From Gymnopus androsaceus JB14 (Eukaryota; Basidiomycota; Agaricomycetes; Agaricales; Omphalotaceae), in the NCBI GenBank assembly GCA_009733575.1, contig ML769443.1, forward strand, positions 203,063 through 267,062: DNA of 64,000 bases, read 5' to 3'. A program made the translations under genes and the position numbers. Positions 54,548 through 64,000 of this stretch are shown here, piece after piece. The stretch's first letter is position 1; each line of letters begins with the position of its first letter. The notes under the pieces are model-generated. The model was not told the origin of the DNA. It did no database searches and saw only the letters and a list, made by a program, of their open reading frames with translations.

Positions 54548-56840
54548 ATGGAAAGCATTGTCTTGACAGCGGCGATTGGATTCGGAGTGCTGTGGCTCTG
54601 GAGCGGTCGCTTTGGCTTCCTGTCCAAGATACCTGGGCCACCATCACCATCGTGGATCTATGGTATGTGTCAACTCCAGTACTGACATTTTTTTTTTTGA
54701 TTTTTTTAAGGTAATATGCGGGAGCTTGTACTTGCTGAGAACTATGGCGATTATGAGTTCAAATGGCAAGAGAAATATGGCATGGTGTATAAAGTTAGAG
54801 GTTGCTTTGGCGTTTGTCATCTCTTTTTTTTTCCCCGAATTTAACCTTCTGATGTCACAATGAGTAGAAAGACCGCCTCATGGTCTCGGACCCAGCGGCT
54901 TTGAAATACATCCTCAGTGATACTGCCATTTTTGCAAGGTCGGATCAGCAACAACGTGTTGTACGAGAGCTGATTGGGGAGAAAACGATGTTCTATGTTC
55001 ATGGCAAGTTTCCCTCAAACTCTCCATTCTTCTTACTAATCCCCGTTACAGGAGCCGATCACCGTCGCTTGCGCAACATCATGAACCCTGCGTTTTCGGC
55101 AACATACATCCGTGCTCTTCCACCTATTTTCAAGAAAGTTGCGCATCGCGTAAGCATCTTCGTGATCTTTGGCCTTGGTTGTCTATAATACATCTTTGGT
55201 AGCTTATTGAGAATTGGGACACTGTTCAAGAAAGTCAACCATCAGGTGAACCTATGGATATCTTTCATTCCTTGCACGATGCAACCCTAGATGCAATCGG
55301 CGAAGGTGAGTCTTTAATATGCGGCCATTTGGGGTGTGAATGCATGCTCACCTAAATGCTCTTCCTAGCTGCAATGGGATTCTCAGTTCATTCAGAGGCA
55401 GAATATATGAGCAGTCATCATGACCTCGTGTACGTGAAATATTCCAGGCACTTGCCATTATATGATTGACAATGCTCTCTTTAGAACTCTTGCATCCACG
55501 CGATCGAAACTTGGAATTATTACGGACGCGTTGATTCCCCTTGTGCCGACGTTCCTTCTCCGAGCTACTTTGCATCTACCCACCCAGGCATTTCGACTGC
55601 TTCAGAAGAACAAGGCAATAGCTAGCCGAGTTTCAGATGACCTTTTAAAGTCGAGAATGGAAACATTAAAGATGGGTGATGAAAGTGGAAGAGACCTTCT
55701 CAGCGTCCTTGGTATGTCAGCGTATACGTACTTCCTGGTATTATCTTTTGACTAGGCTCGTCGTCAAAATTCAGTGAAAGCCAATATGTCGGATAATTCT
55801 GCGGGAAGAATGACATATGAAGAGTTTTCACAGCAGATTCCGTCTGTAGTCATTGCAGGGCAAGAAACGACGGTGTGTGTTTGTTTGTACAAGCGATTGC
55901 ACTCTAATCTCATCTCTAGGCTAACACAATTGCCTGGGCCTTGTATGAGCTTGCAAAGAATCCCGAGTACCAAGAACAGGTCCGGCAGGAAATCGCTACC
56001 AAGCTAACTGCCGGTGAACCCTCCTTCAGTGATCTGGACGGTCTTATTTATTTGAATGCGTTCATGAAGGTGTGTACTTCGAGTCACGCTAAAGACTTTT
56101 ACCAACCAGCACTTCAGGAAGTGTTGCGGGTATATGCTGGTTTGCCCATCTCTGAACGCCAAGCGACTAGAGACACAGTGCTTCCACTCTCCCAACCCAT
56201 TATCACCACCACAGGTGAATCTATCAATGAGATTCCTATTGAGAAGGGTCAGCACATCGCCGTCGCTATTTCGGCATACAATAAGTAAAGCTGTGTTCTT
56301 ACTCATTCATAGCCCTTTCCTAATCACTACAATCTCTACCCCAAACAGGTCGGCCTCAGTCTGGGGGGAGGATGCGTTGGAGTTCAAGCCGTCCCGTTGG
56401 ATAAACGGGGGCGTTCCGGCTGGTAATGCTGTGGGACCTTACGCAAACTTGTAAGGTTCTCTTTTCATATATATCATCGTGATTTTACCAACCTAATTAA
56501 CAGGCTCACATTCCTGGGAGGAGCAAGAGTCTGTATCGGGTGAGCGGAATTATACCTGACAATTACTTGATATCTTTCCGCTGATCATAAACCAACCTCT
56601 TCTTGTCTGTGCTGACAGATGGCGGTTCGCGTGAGGTCTCCAATTTCTCCCCGGTATTTAAACTCACACTTCTGTAGTATTACAGAAATCCAAGTCATCT
56701 TATCTGAGCTCATTCGACACTTCACATTTGCGCTTCCCCAGGACTCCGATATTTGTTGCAATGTTGCCTTGACAATTGTACCAGTGACAAAAAGTACAGG
56801 GTCCACGTCCCTTCCTCTCATTGTGACTAGAGTGGAATGA
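54548..56840 (+). CDS. Cytochrome P450 monooxygenase, copy 2
   Basis: ATG at 54548: MESIVLTAAIGFGVLWLWSG anchor, then KIPGPPSPSWIYG. Many short introns. Exon blocks: NMRELVLAENYGDYEFKWQEKYGMVYKVRG, DRLMVSDPAALKYILSDTAIFARSD, DHRRLRNIMNPAFSATYIRALPPIF (helix C), FLLRATLHLP. The I-helix is VVIAGQETT (about 55850), followed by ANTIAWALYELAKNPEYQEQVRQEI. ExxR is EVLRVYAG (about 56120), then SVWGEDALEFKPSRWINGG. The haem loop FLGGARVCIGWRFA is split by an intron at about 56540-56620 and the last exon ends LPLIVTRVE at 56840. All signature residues are present, so it appears functional. Domain layout matches copy 1, but sequences are clearly diverged; same broad agaric clan likely. Substrate unknown. 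Confidence 0.85.
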
Positions 56841-57400
56841 GATTCATGCACTTATTTTCCATGATTCATCGCATTTCTTTTAAAGTACATAGATGCAGAA
56901 TTATGTAACTTTCAATTTCTTACCTCATTTTAACACACCATCGAAGGATTTTGATGACTGTCAGCCTAGCATTGCGTATGTTCCATGACTCTTGAAGATC
57001 AGTGCACTTCGAGGCATTCACCACTGTGATCATATCTGTGACTTCATTAGCTGTCTAGTCTCCAATGCCTATTGAGCATGGTCTGGAGAATCAACTGCAC
57101 TTTAGACCTCAACTTCTGGAAGTTGATCTGTTAAATAATACAAGCTCAGTTGATCATCAAGGTAGAGGTTCAACTGATTTACCTGTGAGATCAATATAAA
57201 CTGGGTTGGATAAATAAGTAATGAAACAATCAATAAGGAGAGACTCTCACCTCAGGTAGTCACCAAAGTAGCGGTTCAACTGAGGGAGGCAAACAGCAAT
57301 GCACCAAGCAAGCCGAGAACCTTGCAAGTGGAAGAAAGAGATAAGTTTCAGTATTTAAGATGTACGTCATAATTCAACCATCTCCTAAAATCTCCTATGC
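56841..57400. other. P450 downstream region, LTR-like scraps
   Basis: No gene. 57090-57300 has scattered GTTCAACTGAGGGAGG-type words similar to the degenerate LTR at 27010-27060. Confidence 0.4.
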
Positions 57401-57408
57401 CATCCCAC

Positions 57409-57912
57409 CAAGGGGTGTTCAAAAAAATAAGCGCTGGCATGACCTTGGGGGGTGGGTCTGAGAAGTCCTCATGGCCGAAAAAATTTTCATACTATTGAGG
57501 CTCTCAGGGGTGTTCTAGGTCAGTTCAACCACTGAAATAAGGCTGTAAAAAGTTGAAAAAACCATTAAAGCACTCATCATCTCAAATCTCCCTGAAAAAC
57601 ATGGATTTTATAGGATATGATGCATTTTAGTACCAATTTAGCACCTCCATCAAAAGATATTGTCAATGCAAGTGCACTTACACCAGGTTGAATTGAGCTT
57701 AGATGAACTGCTGTGTATTAAATTGCCTCTGAAAATGTTGTTTAAAGGAGCAAAGGAGAAAAAATTGTTATGTAATACAAACTTGAAGTTGGAAATCCTC
57801 CGAAGTGTGGGAAAATTTTACAATATATAGGGGTGGAAGGGGGGGGGCTTCATGAATCCTTATGACTCAAAAACAAGGTCATGTCGGGACTTAGTGGGCT
57901 GAACACCCCTTG
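57409..57912. mobile_element. CAAGGGGTGTTC-ended TIR element, 8-bp TSD
   Basis: 504 bp. Begins CAAGGGGTGTTCA and ends with its inverse; inverted similarity extends to CATGACCTTG about 35 bp in. Target-site duplication CATCCCAC / CATCCTAC (57401-57408, 57913-57920; one C/T difference). Same terminal CAAGGGGT as 29784-30663. No coding capacity. Confidence 0.75.
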
Positions 57913-57920
57913 CATCCTAC

Positions 57921-58328
57921 TGCTCACTGCTAGTAGTCAGCAAGGGATATAGCCCATGGTCAAGCCTTTTGGATAGCAATTACAGGTGATTCAAGGATGT
58001 TTTCCATCTTTGGATTTAACCACTAAGAAATGTATTCACATTGAGTTGGACAGTGATCAAACATTACAGCTGAATTAGACCAATCTATGCTTTGATTGTG
58101 TTCTTAGATATCATTTTTACCAAGGTTGGTAGCTTCAAGTTCTATTCTTTCCACATGGTCTCCAATTGCAAGTCTCTGACTTCTGCCATTGCTTTGATTG
58201 ATCTGTTGGCATTTAGAGTACCATCAGCATTATAAACTGCAATTTTGATCTGTAGTTTTCAGACAGGAATACGGTTTCAACAAATTCCTTATTGATTCAG
58301 GATTCAGCTGCCTCAATTTGATTGCCAT
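57921..58328. other. No recognised feature
   Basis: A/T-rich sequence without supported frames or repeats. Confidence 0.4.
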
Positions 58329-58592
58329 CATCAACAAAACCTGTATTTGGATACTTTTCCCACAGCCAGTCAGAGCCTGCCAGTACTTCCAAGTTCCCAG
58401 AATAAATTTTAATAAAAAGTCATATGAGTTACCATTTTTATTATTTATTCATTTCCAAATAAGGCAATTTTTGGCCTGCTGGGAGCACTGGCTGGCACTG
58501 ACCTGACCATTTAGGTGCTGGGGTGCTGGAAGTGCTGAAAGCACTGGCTGACACTTTTGGGCATTAGCTGCACAACACATGATTTGCTGATG
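58329..58592. mobile_element. CATCAAC-ended TIR element X3 with GCACTGGCTGG words
   Basis: Begins CATCAACAAAACCTGTAT, nearly identical to X1, and ends ATTTGCTGATG. Inner flanks carry GCCAGTCAGAGCCTGCCAG (58363) and repeated AGCACTGGCTGGCACTG words (58485-58555). The flanking dinucleotides are AT and TT, so the duplication is imperfect. Shortest member of the set (264 bp). Confidence 0.65.
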
Positions 58593-59034
58593 TTATTGCT
58601 TCTGTCTTTAATGATGAATGATAATCTAAAGTCTTTGCCTATATGCTCAAAGTTATTAACTGCTTTAATAACATCAGATGCTGAGAATTAACTTATTTCT
58701 GTGACTGTTTCTTCCATGATTTCTCAACATTGGTTATTAGGGACCAATTAGGGACCTAAGCTCATAATTCTTTGATGTCTGTGTGCAATTGAGCAACCAT
58801 TCTACGGAATTCAGAGCAGTCTTACAGGGTTCTCAATTGGTTTGGGAGTTGGAGGATTAGAATTAGATTCAGCTGCATCTATTGTATATGAAATGCCACC
58901 ACTGTATAGTTTTGAATTTAAGTTCACTAGATGTTATGCATTACACCTTGGACCTATTCAGTTCATAGTTCAGCCACCATCAGGCAACACTACATTTGCA
59001 AATTTAGTTCAGTTGAGTTCATATTGACGGCTAC
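58593..59034. other. No recognised feature
   Basis: A short plus-strand frame at 58842-59027 has no domain. Nothing else is seen. Confidence 0.35.
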
Positions 59035-59165
59035 AAAACTAACTTACAGTATAGATTTAAACTCCGCTAACTTAAGTTAACTTGAAGTTAACTTGCTGTG
59101 ACAATTTAACTTATCTAACTTATTCTAACTTATTCTTACCTATGCTAACTTATTTTGCTTATAGT
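59035..59165. repeat. CTAACTTA word array
   Basis: About ten copies of TAACTTA/GTTAACTT in 130 bp, including TTAAGTTAACTTGAAGTTAACTT. It resembles the subterminal word arrays elsewhere in the window and the palindrome at 49393-49422; likely the end of a degraded transposon. Confidence 0.5.
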
Positions 59166-60810
59166 GTGCCACAAGCTAGGTATCAACGACCTAAGTGTAT
59201 TGGAAGGCTCATAGAGCTCTGTACACTCTGCCTGATACTGTTGATACGCCGATTTTTCGGCTAAAGCTGAAACTGTACAGAATTGATAATCCTAGATTCT
59301 GTATTATACTCAATACGGTTATACCAAGAACTATAGTGAGCCCGAGCTGATAGTTGAAGTCTATTGAGAGTCTATTGTACTCTAGAGATTGCAGAGTGAT
59401 GGTACGCGTTAATGGTATCTCACTTAACTTTGTGAATGCATCTCGTTCCAAGTCCTATGCATTGTATGGTGTAGCAAGTCAAGCTCGGTGGATACTGAGT
59501 TGATGAGCAAGGCTATTCCAAGCCCACATATAATTATTACTAGGCTAGACAATCAAAAGACATACCCGAGGGATTGAAGTTTCCGAGGCAGCACTTGATG
59601 CAGCCCAACGAGTTGGTTATACAAAATTTACAATGTTACTCTGCCGAGATGAAAACTCTTGACAAGATGAAAGCTTGCTCAGGCAATCTCGTCGCGGAAT
59701 GTCCGGTAACTCCGGCCCGGAGCTGCCGCGATGAATGGAAATACTCCCGCGATGTCACAAGTCCACAAGTCTTTTGACTGAGATGATAAAAGCAACATGG
59801 ATGACAGAATCATCTAGGCGAGCTAAACTCTCCGAGACCAAATGTTGTACTAGCTGGATGCCCGAGGCTCCATTAGGACTCCGAGGCAAATTTAATTGAT
59901 GGTGTGTTTTTGGGTTGCATATTGCTAGAGGGTGCCGAGGTATACCTGCCACGGCATCACCAACGCGGCCACCTGATCAACCTCATCGCAATCACTCTTA
60001 AAGCAAGGAATGACTAGGAATAATTCCTGTCCGAGCTTCAGTGTTGTTCCGAGATCCATGTGCTACAAGGCATCTAGGCTTGAGTCCACATGGAACTAGG
60101 CATAATGTCTAGCTCGCTATTGGCGAGGCAAAGATGGATATACTTCCAAGGGCTGTTCATGGAATGTTTCAAACACCATAGAACTTCACCGAGTCATAAA
60201 TTTGGAGGACCTGCACAGTTTTCGAGGCAAAAGAAAGTGACTCGAGTTCATCTAGGACCAAATTCAAAGCATTGCCATTCCGAGATATGGATTTCCCGAA
60301 GATTAGGTGTGCTGAGATGATTTATTGAGGAAGATTATTTATTATTTTACATTTATGGACATGTCTCAATCTCTTTCATATTATTCCTTTGTTTTAGTAT
60401 TTTTCCGAGATGTACCAGTATATAAGGGTAGCTACATTCTACGTGGCAATCCAAGTTAGACTTGATACCTGAAACGCAGTTCTATCTTAGGACCTGTAGT
60501 GATTCGTACATGCTCAGACGTGTCTGCATTGTCCTCTACAACCTTTGAAATGGGTGGCCTTCTTGTAACCTTGATAATACTGAGGCTGTTCATTCTACTT
60601 CCCGGCTATTAAGTCAAGCATTCCTGGTTTTCATCTCGAAGAGAGGTTACATCAGTCTTAGGACCGCAAGTGGAGCCTAACATGCACACCTCGATGAGCC
60701 CGTTGTTGATTAGGAAAGGTCTTGGACCCAAGTGTCGGCTTGGTCTAGTTTTAGGGAGGAAGCTTCTCGGAGTGTTACCTAGCTTTACCAACAGATTCTA
60801 CCCCTTGCCC
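59166..60810. other. CCGAG-rich retroelement-like sequence, no gene
   Basis: No supported coding frame. 59560-60330 is rich in CCGAG/CGAGG words, like the middle of X2. 59940-60030 matches 35940-36060 in reverse. This is probably untranslated or LTR sequence of a retrotransposon. Confidence 0.4.
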
Positions 60811-61305
60811 GCTCTTCGCTGAGTGTGTTAAAAACGCCTACTCAAGTGACTTGCGCGGCAGTCGTATAAGCTTGTTAGGTAACTCGCAGGAATCCCTGAG
60901 AGTTGGAGTATCATTGCGCGGCAACGTAAAGGCTCCCGAGATACGCAAACTCGTTTGTTGAGTCGGCGTACTTGACCCGTGCTTTGGTGTTTCACCGCGG
61001 ATACGCAAAGTAGTTTGTTGAGTCAGTGTACTTGACCCGTGCTTTGGTGTTTGCTTTCCCCTCGATTAGTTCAGCGCGTCGTTGTACGTTAGTTGGCTTT
61101 TCAAAACCTCCCTCCAAATATAAAACCTTGTTCATTGCGCACTATCTGTGTCAACTGTCAAGTGCTTTTCTCTTCGAATCAATTAGTAGTTGAGGGAACC
61201 TTCGACAACCTCCTTCCTCGCATTAAATTAAACCTTTTGGATTATATCTGATTGGGGTGATTGTTGTTTGGTTGGTTTTCATACCCAGCACAAATCTAAC
61301 TCATC
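60811..61305 (+). repeat. LTR-like repeat, CpG-rich copy, with 60-bp tandem duplication
   Basis: Counterpart of 36469-36893. It keeps CG dinucleotides that are TG/CA in the other copy. A 60-bp unit (ATACGCAAA..., containing TTTGTTGAGTC and CTTGACCCGTGCTTTGGTG) is tandemly duplicated at 60941-61000 and 61001-61055. Ends AACTCATCA. Confidence 0.6.
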
Positions 61306-61497
61306 ACTGTAGCTACCTTATAAAATATGTACAGTCAAATACCTCATATGGAATACCGGCAAGGATGCCAAATTGGTATTCCATAAGGGAATTATTCCAC
61401 ATCAAGTAAGTTGATCAAAGTGATTTTTTTTCTGGCCAAAAAATGTTTTTTTTGACTATTCTATGCAGATTTTAAATGTGATACTAGTACAGTTAGC

Positions 61498-62840
61498 CTA
61501 TGTAGCTTTGAAGAAGTCATCAATTCCAGTCTGTTTTTTTTTCTGACTCCACTTCCCACCTAAGCTCCCCTCAAAACTTGTGTAAAAATTTTCTAAGGTC
61601 CAAGGACCACTCCAGATTGCCGCAATTAGCACACACTTGCTCGAGAAGTTCTGCTGCTTCAAGAGCTTTGCAATGTTCAAGCTGGAACTCCAGCCCCTCA
61701 CTGTCCCCACCATCATCTTCACCACTCCGCCTTTTCTGCACATACTCAACAATCTGACAAACACCCAGATCTGCCTGTGCAAATTTGTCAGTCTCTGCTG
61801 AGTCTGCATCTTCCCAATCTTGAAGATGTCACTTTCACCAGCTTCATCAAGATCCAATGCATGAATGGCAAGTTTGGTCCAATACCAAGCTTTGACACAG
61901 CAAATGATACTACTGTCACATGGCTGGCAATGAGAGGTCAAATTTGGCTTGAAGTAGACCACCTCAACATTACCAGGTTCATACTCAACGTAATGACCAC
62001 TAAAGTTGTCCATTGTCAAGATGACAAAGTGGTTCCAATGGCACATATCAGCATCAAACTTTTGAAGCCACTAATGATGTGCCAGCCCAGCTTTGGCCCA
62101 GTGGGCCAGGGCTTGGGCTTTCCACAACTGAAGCCAGGCCCTACCCCCAGGGCCCTGGCTTGGCCCGGCCTGGCTTTGGCTTAAGCCAGGGCTTTTGAGG
62201 TGGCTGTGTACACATGCAGAACTCATCACTGAGCAGTCCTTTTGGAAGATTATAAGTACTATACACTAATTACAGCTTACTGGAAGTAAACAGAGTCTTT
62301 TCAATAAGCCAAAGAGTGCAACAAACCCAATGGTCATGTCTCTGGTATGTGAGAAAATACCAGTGTTAATATCCCGAAATGGATATTTACTCTGAGATGA
62401 CATCTAAAGCAGAAAATTGAGTTGACTAGGACAAAACCACTGCTTCAAAGACTGGAAGAGGCATTTTTGAGGTCAAAAATCCCAGGAAACTCCATCCTCA
62501 TACAACTCTCAAAAGCCCCAGCCTGAGGCCCCAGCTCACAGCTTCACAAAACTCAGGCTGGGCCAAAGATCACAGCCCAGCTTTCCATGGCTTGGCTTGG
62601 GGCTTTCAGGCCAAGCTGCCACATCACTAGAAGCCACCTGGGCATGATTTTTCATCAGCAACATCAAACAGGACAGATGGAATGAATGACATACTCTTCA
62701 AACAGCAGTGCTGTCATCCAAGCATTTGCATTTGCACAATAACAGAGTGAGGGGCGCATCTGACTGGAATCCTTCTTTTTGAAGCATTGGGGCTGCTTTG
62801 ACTTCCCAATGAACATGATATGGTATTTCTCAGTGCTGTT
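61498..62840 (-). pseudogene. Pogo-like DDE transposase, split by a hAT MITE
   Basis: Upstream part (62840-62638): YHIMFIGKSKQPQCFKKKDSS and ANAWMTALLFEEY. Downstream part (62063-61498): WLQKFDADMCHWNHFVILTMDNFSGHYV, VEVVYFKPNLTSHCQPCDSSIICCVKAWYW, ending GIDDFFKAT. These are the fungal DDE_1/pogo catalytic motifs: D in TMDNFSGH, D in QPCDSSII. Removing the MITE and one target-site copy restores continuity around the tryptophan of WLQKFD. There are also stops just after FEEYVIHSICPV, and the N-terminal DNA-binding domain is missing. Confidence 0.75.
62072..62629. mobile_element. hAT-like MITE inside the pogo transposase
   Basis: 558 bp with ends TAATGATGTGCCAGC and the inverse of TAGTGATGTGGCAGC, and a perfect 8-bp target-site duplication GAAGCCAC (62064-62071, 62630-62637). 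Both subterminal zones are arrays of GGCCCAGGGCTTGG-like palindromic words (62082-62190 and 62510-62610). No coding capacity. Confidence 0.85.
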
Positions 62841-63690
62841 ACGAACACTTTATCTTATGCCACATGGACTAATACTTATCTGTTTCTTCTATTTGTCTTT
62901 GTATATCTCGGTGCTTAATTAAGCGCACACTCATTTAGGTGTGTGGCTGTGTTGTTTACTTATGTTTCATTCTTTATAGTTCATTGACACATGTACAATC
63001 TTGTATGATCGTTTGATCCTTGATTTAGGTCTTGATCATCTGATCATCCTTCAATCACTTCAATCACATCTCATGCTAGGATACTGCATTCAATGCTGGA
63101 TACACATGTACAATCACCTATTACTTACAGACATTAATACTGTTGTACTTCATAGCTTCATGCATTGTTACAGTATGTACAGGGAATAGGGTTCTGGGTC
63201 TAGGTCTTGTACAGTAGTATATATACTGTAGTAGTTGTAGCTGTAGCTTAGTCCTTAGCTTCAATCTCGTCAATACCTCCTAGTTCTCAATTCATTCTTG
63301 TTTTCTTTTCTTATCATCCTTGCTGTTGCCTAAGTCTGAAGTTGTGACACCTGGTACCTCGTGTTGTGAGGAACTAGTCGCTTACAGGTGCCATCTTCAT
63401 TACAGCAGAAGGATGCAGTAATGCAGAACTTATTCTTCTTCTTACTGCTCATCTTTGCAGAGCAAAGTGAATGATCCGGCAGGGCAGATGGGAAGAAACT
63501 GCTTAAGAGAGGATTTAAATGCTGTGGATGCCATATCGCCTCGTACTGATCACACCACACTTGATTTCAATTTGATTATACTAGATGTGTATCCTTTATG
63601 TGGCCTCTAGTGCTTATGTCCATTGCTTCTGACCGTAAATCATTTCCCTAGAGCGTATTTCTTCTTTGTCGCTCTTCAATTTGTTTATTT
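62841..63690. other. No recognised gene
   Basis: A minus-strand frame at 63330-63560 (KKKNKFCITASFCCNEDGTCKRL) is Cys/Lys-rich but has no identifiable domain. Remainder shows nothing. Confidence 0.35.
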
Positions 63691-64000
63691 TAGAGGTGGG
63701 CACAAATACATACTTGAGTATATTCGTTATTTGTGGTACGAATATTTGTCACCTCAAATCCACTATTTATACTCAAGTATATACTCGAATATTTGTACAG
63801 ACATATATTCACGGATAGATGTTCGTGAATAAGGAGTATTTTAGGACGAATACTCGAGTATACTTGTGATTACTTGTGATTAATTGACAACATTACAAAT
63901 AAAGTAAATATAGGTTGAACATGTAAGTAATAATGTTGAAGTACTATTATGTATTTAATAATAATATAAATACAGTCTGTATACATTTCCGAGTACTATT
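63691..64000. mobile_element. Terminus of a hAT-like element, continues past window
   Basis: TAGAGGTGGGCACAAATAC is a typical hAT end, followed by dense ATACTCGAGTAT/ACTCAAGTATA words that look like subterminal transposase-binding repeats. The other end lies outside the window, so no duplication can be checked. Confidence 0.55.

Noticed and set aside
36469..61305. The two LTR-like repeats as the ends of one giant retrotransposon
   Set aside because: They are 24 kb apart with host genes (P450 pair) and several unrelated transposons between them and no gypsy pol; they are separate solo copies.
1..64000. tRNA or rRNA genes
   Set aside because: I scanned for A/B-box patterns and conserved rRNA stretches by eye and found none that I could support; tRNAscan-SE would settle this.

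Overview
The window reads as a basidiomycete fungus, most likely an agaricomycete. The genes have many short introns (about 41-60 nt, GT-AG). Protein types include NACHT-WD40 receptors, F-box multigene families, cytochrome P450s, a fungal SUN-like protein and copia, Tad1-like, hAT, pogo and GCM/MULE transposons. I saw no rRNA, tRNA or CRISPR. All gene models were spliced by eye and no database search was run.

Layout. 1-2.8 kb (minus): the 5' part of a NACHT-WD40 NLR whose near-identical WD40 array runs off the window. 4.5-5.6 kb: decayed tail of a probable transcription factor. 5.9-8.9 kb (minus): SLP1-type SUN-domain protein. 9.2-15.1 kb: three F-box paralogues plus shuffled F-box fragments around a six-exon gene of unknown function. 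15.9-24.1 kb: a 7.4-kb LINE with poly(A) tail and target-site duplication inserted in a minus-strand reading frame. 25.2-32.9 kb: a 9-bp-TSD MITE, copia gag debris, a second copy of the six-exon gene with a lost splice donor, and a nest of inverted-repeat elements around a mariner-type transposase fragment. 33.1-35.5 kb: a broken agaric-type gene. 36.5-41.6 kb: LTR fragment, tandem repeats and a gag-only copia element carrying three later insertions. 42.5-49.5 kb: a large element encoding a GCM zinc finger, MULE-like transposase and USP-like peptidase. 50.7-56.8 kb: two divergently transcribed P450 genes. 57.4-64 kb: MITEs, LTR fragment, a pogo transposase cut by a hAT MITE, and the terminus of another hAT-like element.

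The stable genes (SUN protein, P450 pair, NLR, F-box cluster) sit in islands between transposon-rich, CpG-poor sequence. The most unusual observation is a set of five terminal-inverted-repeat elements with CATCA...TGATG-like ends and mostly 2-bp target-site duplications. Each carries its own short palindromic word repeated next to both ends. The large GCM/MULE/peptidase element has the same kind of architecture with a different word.
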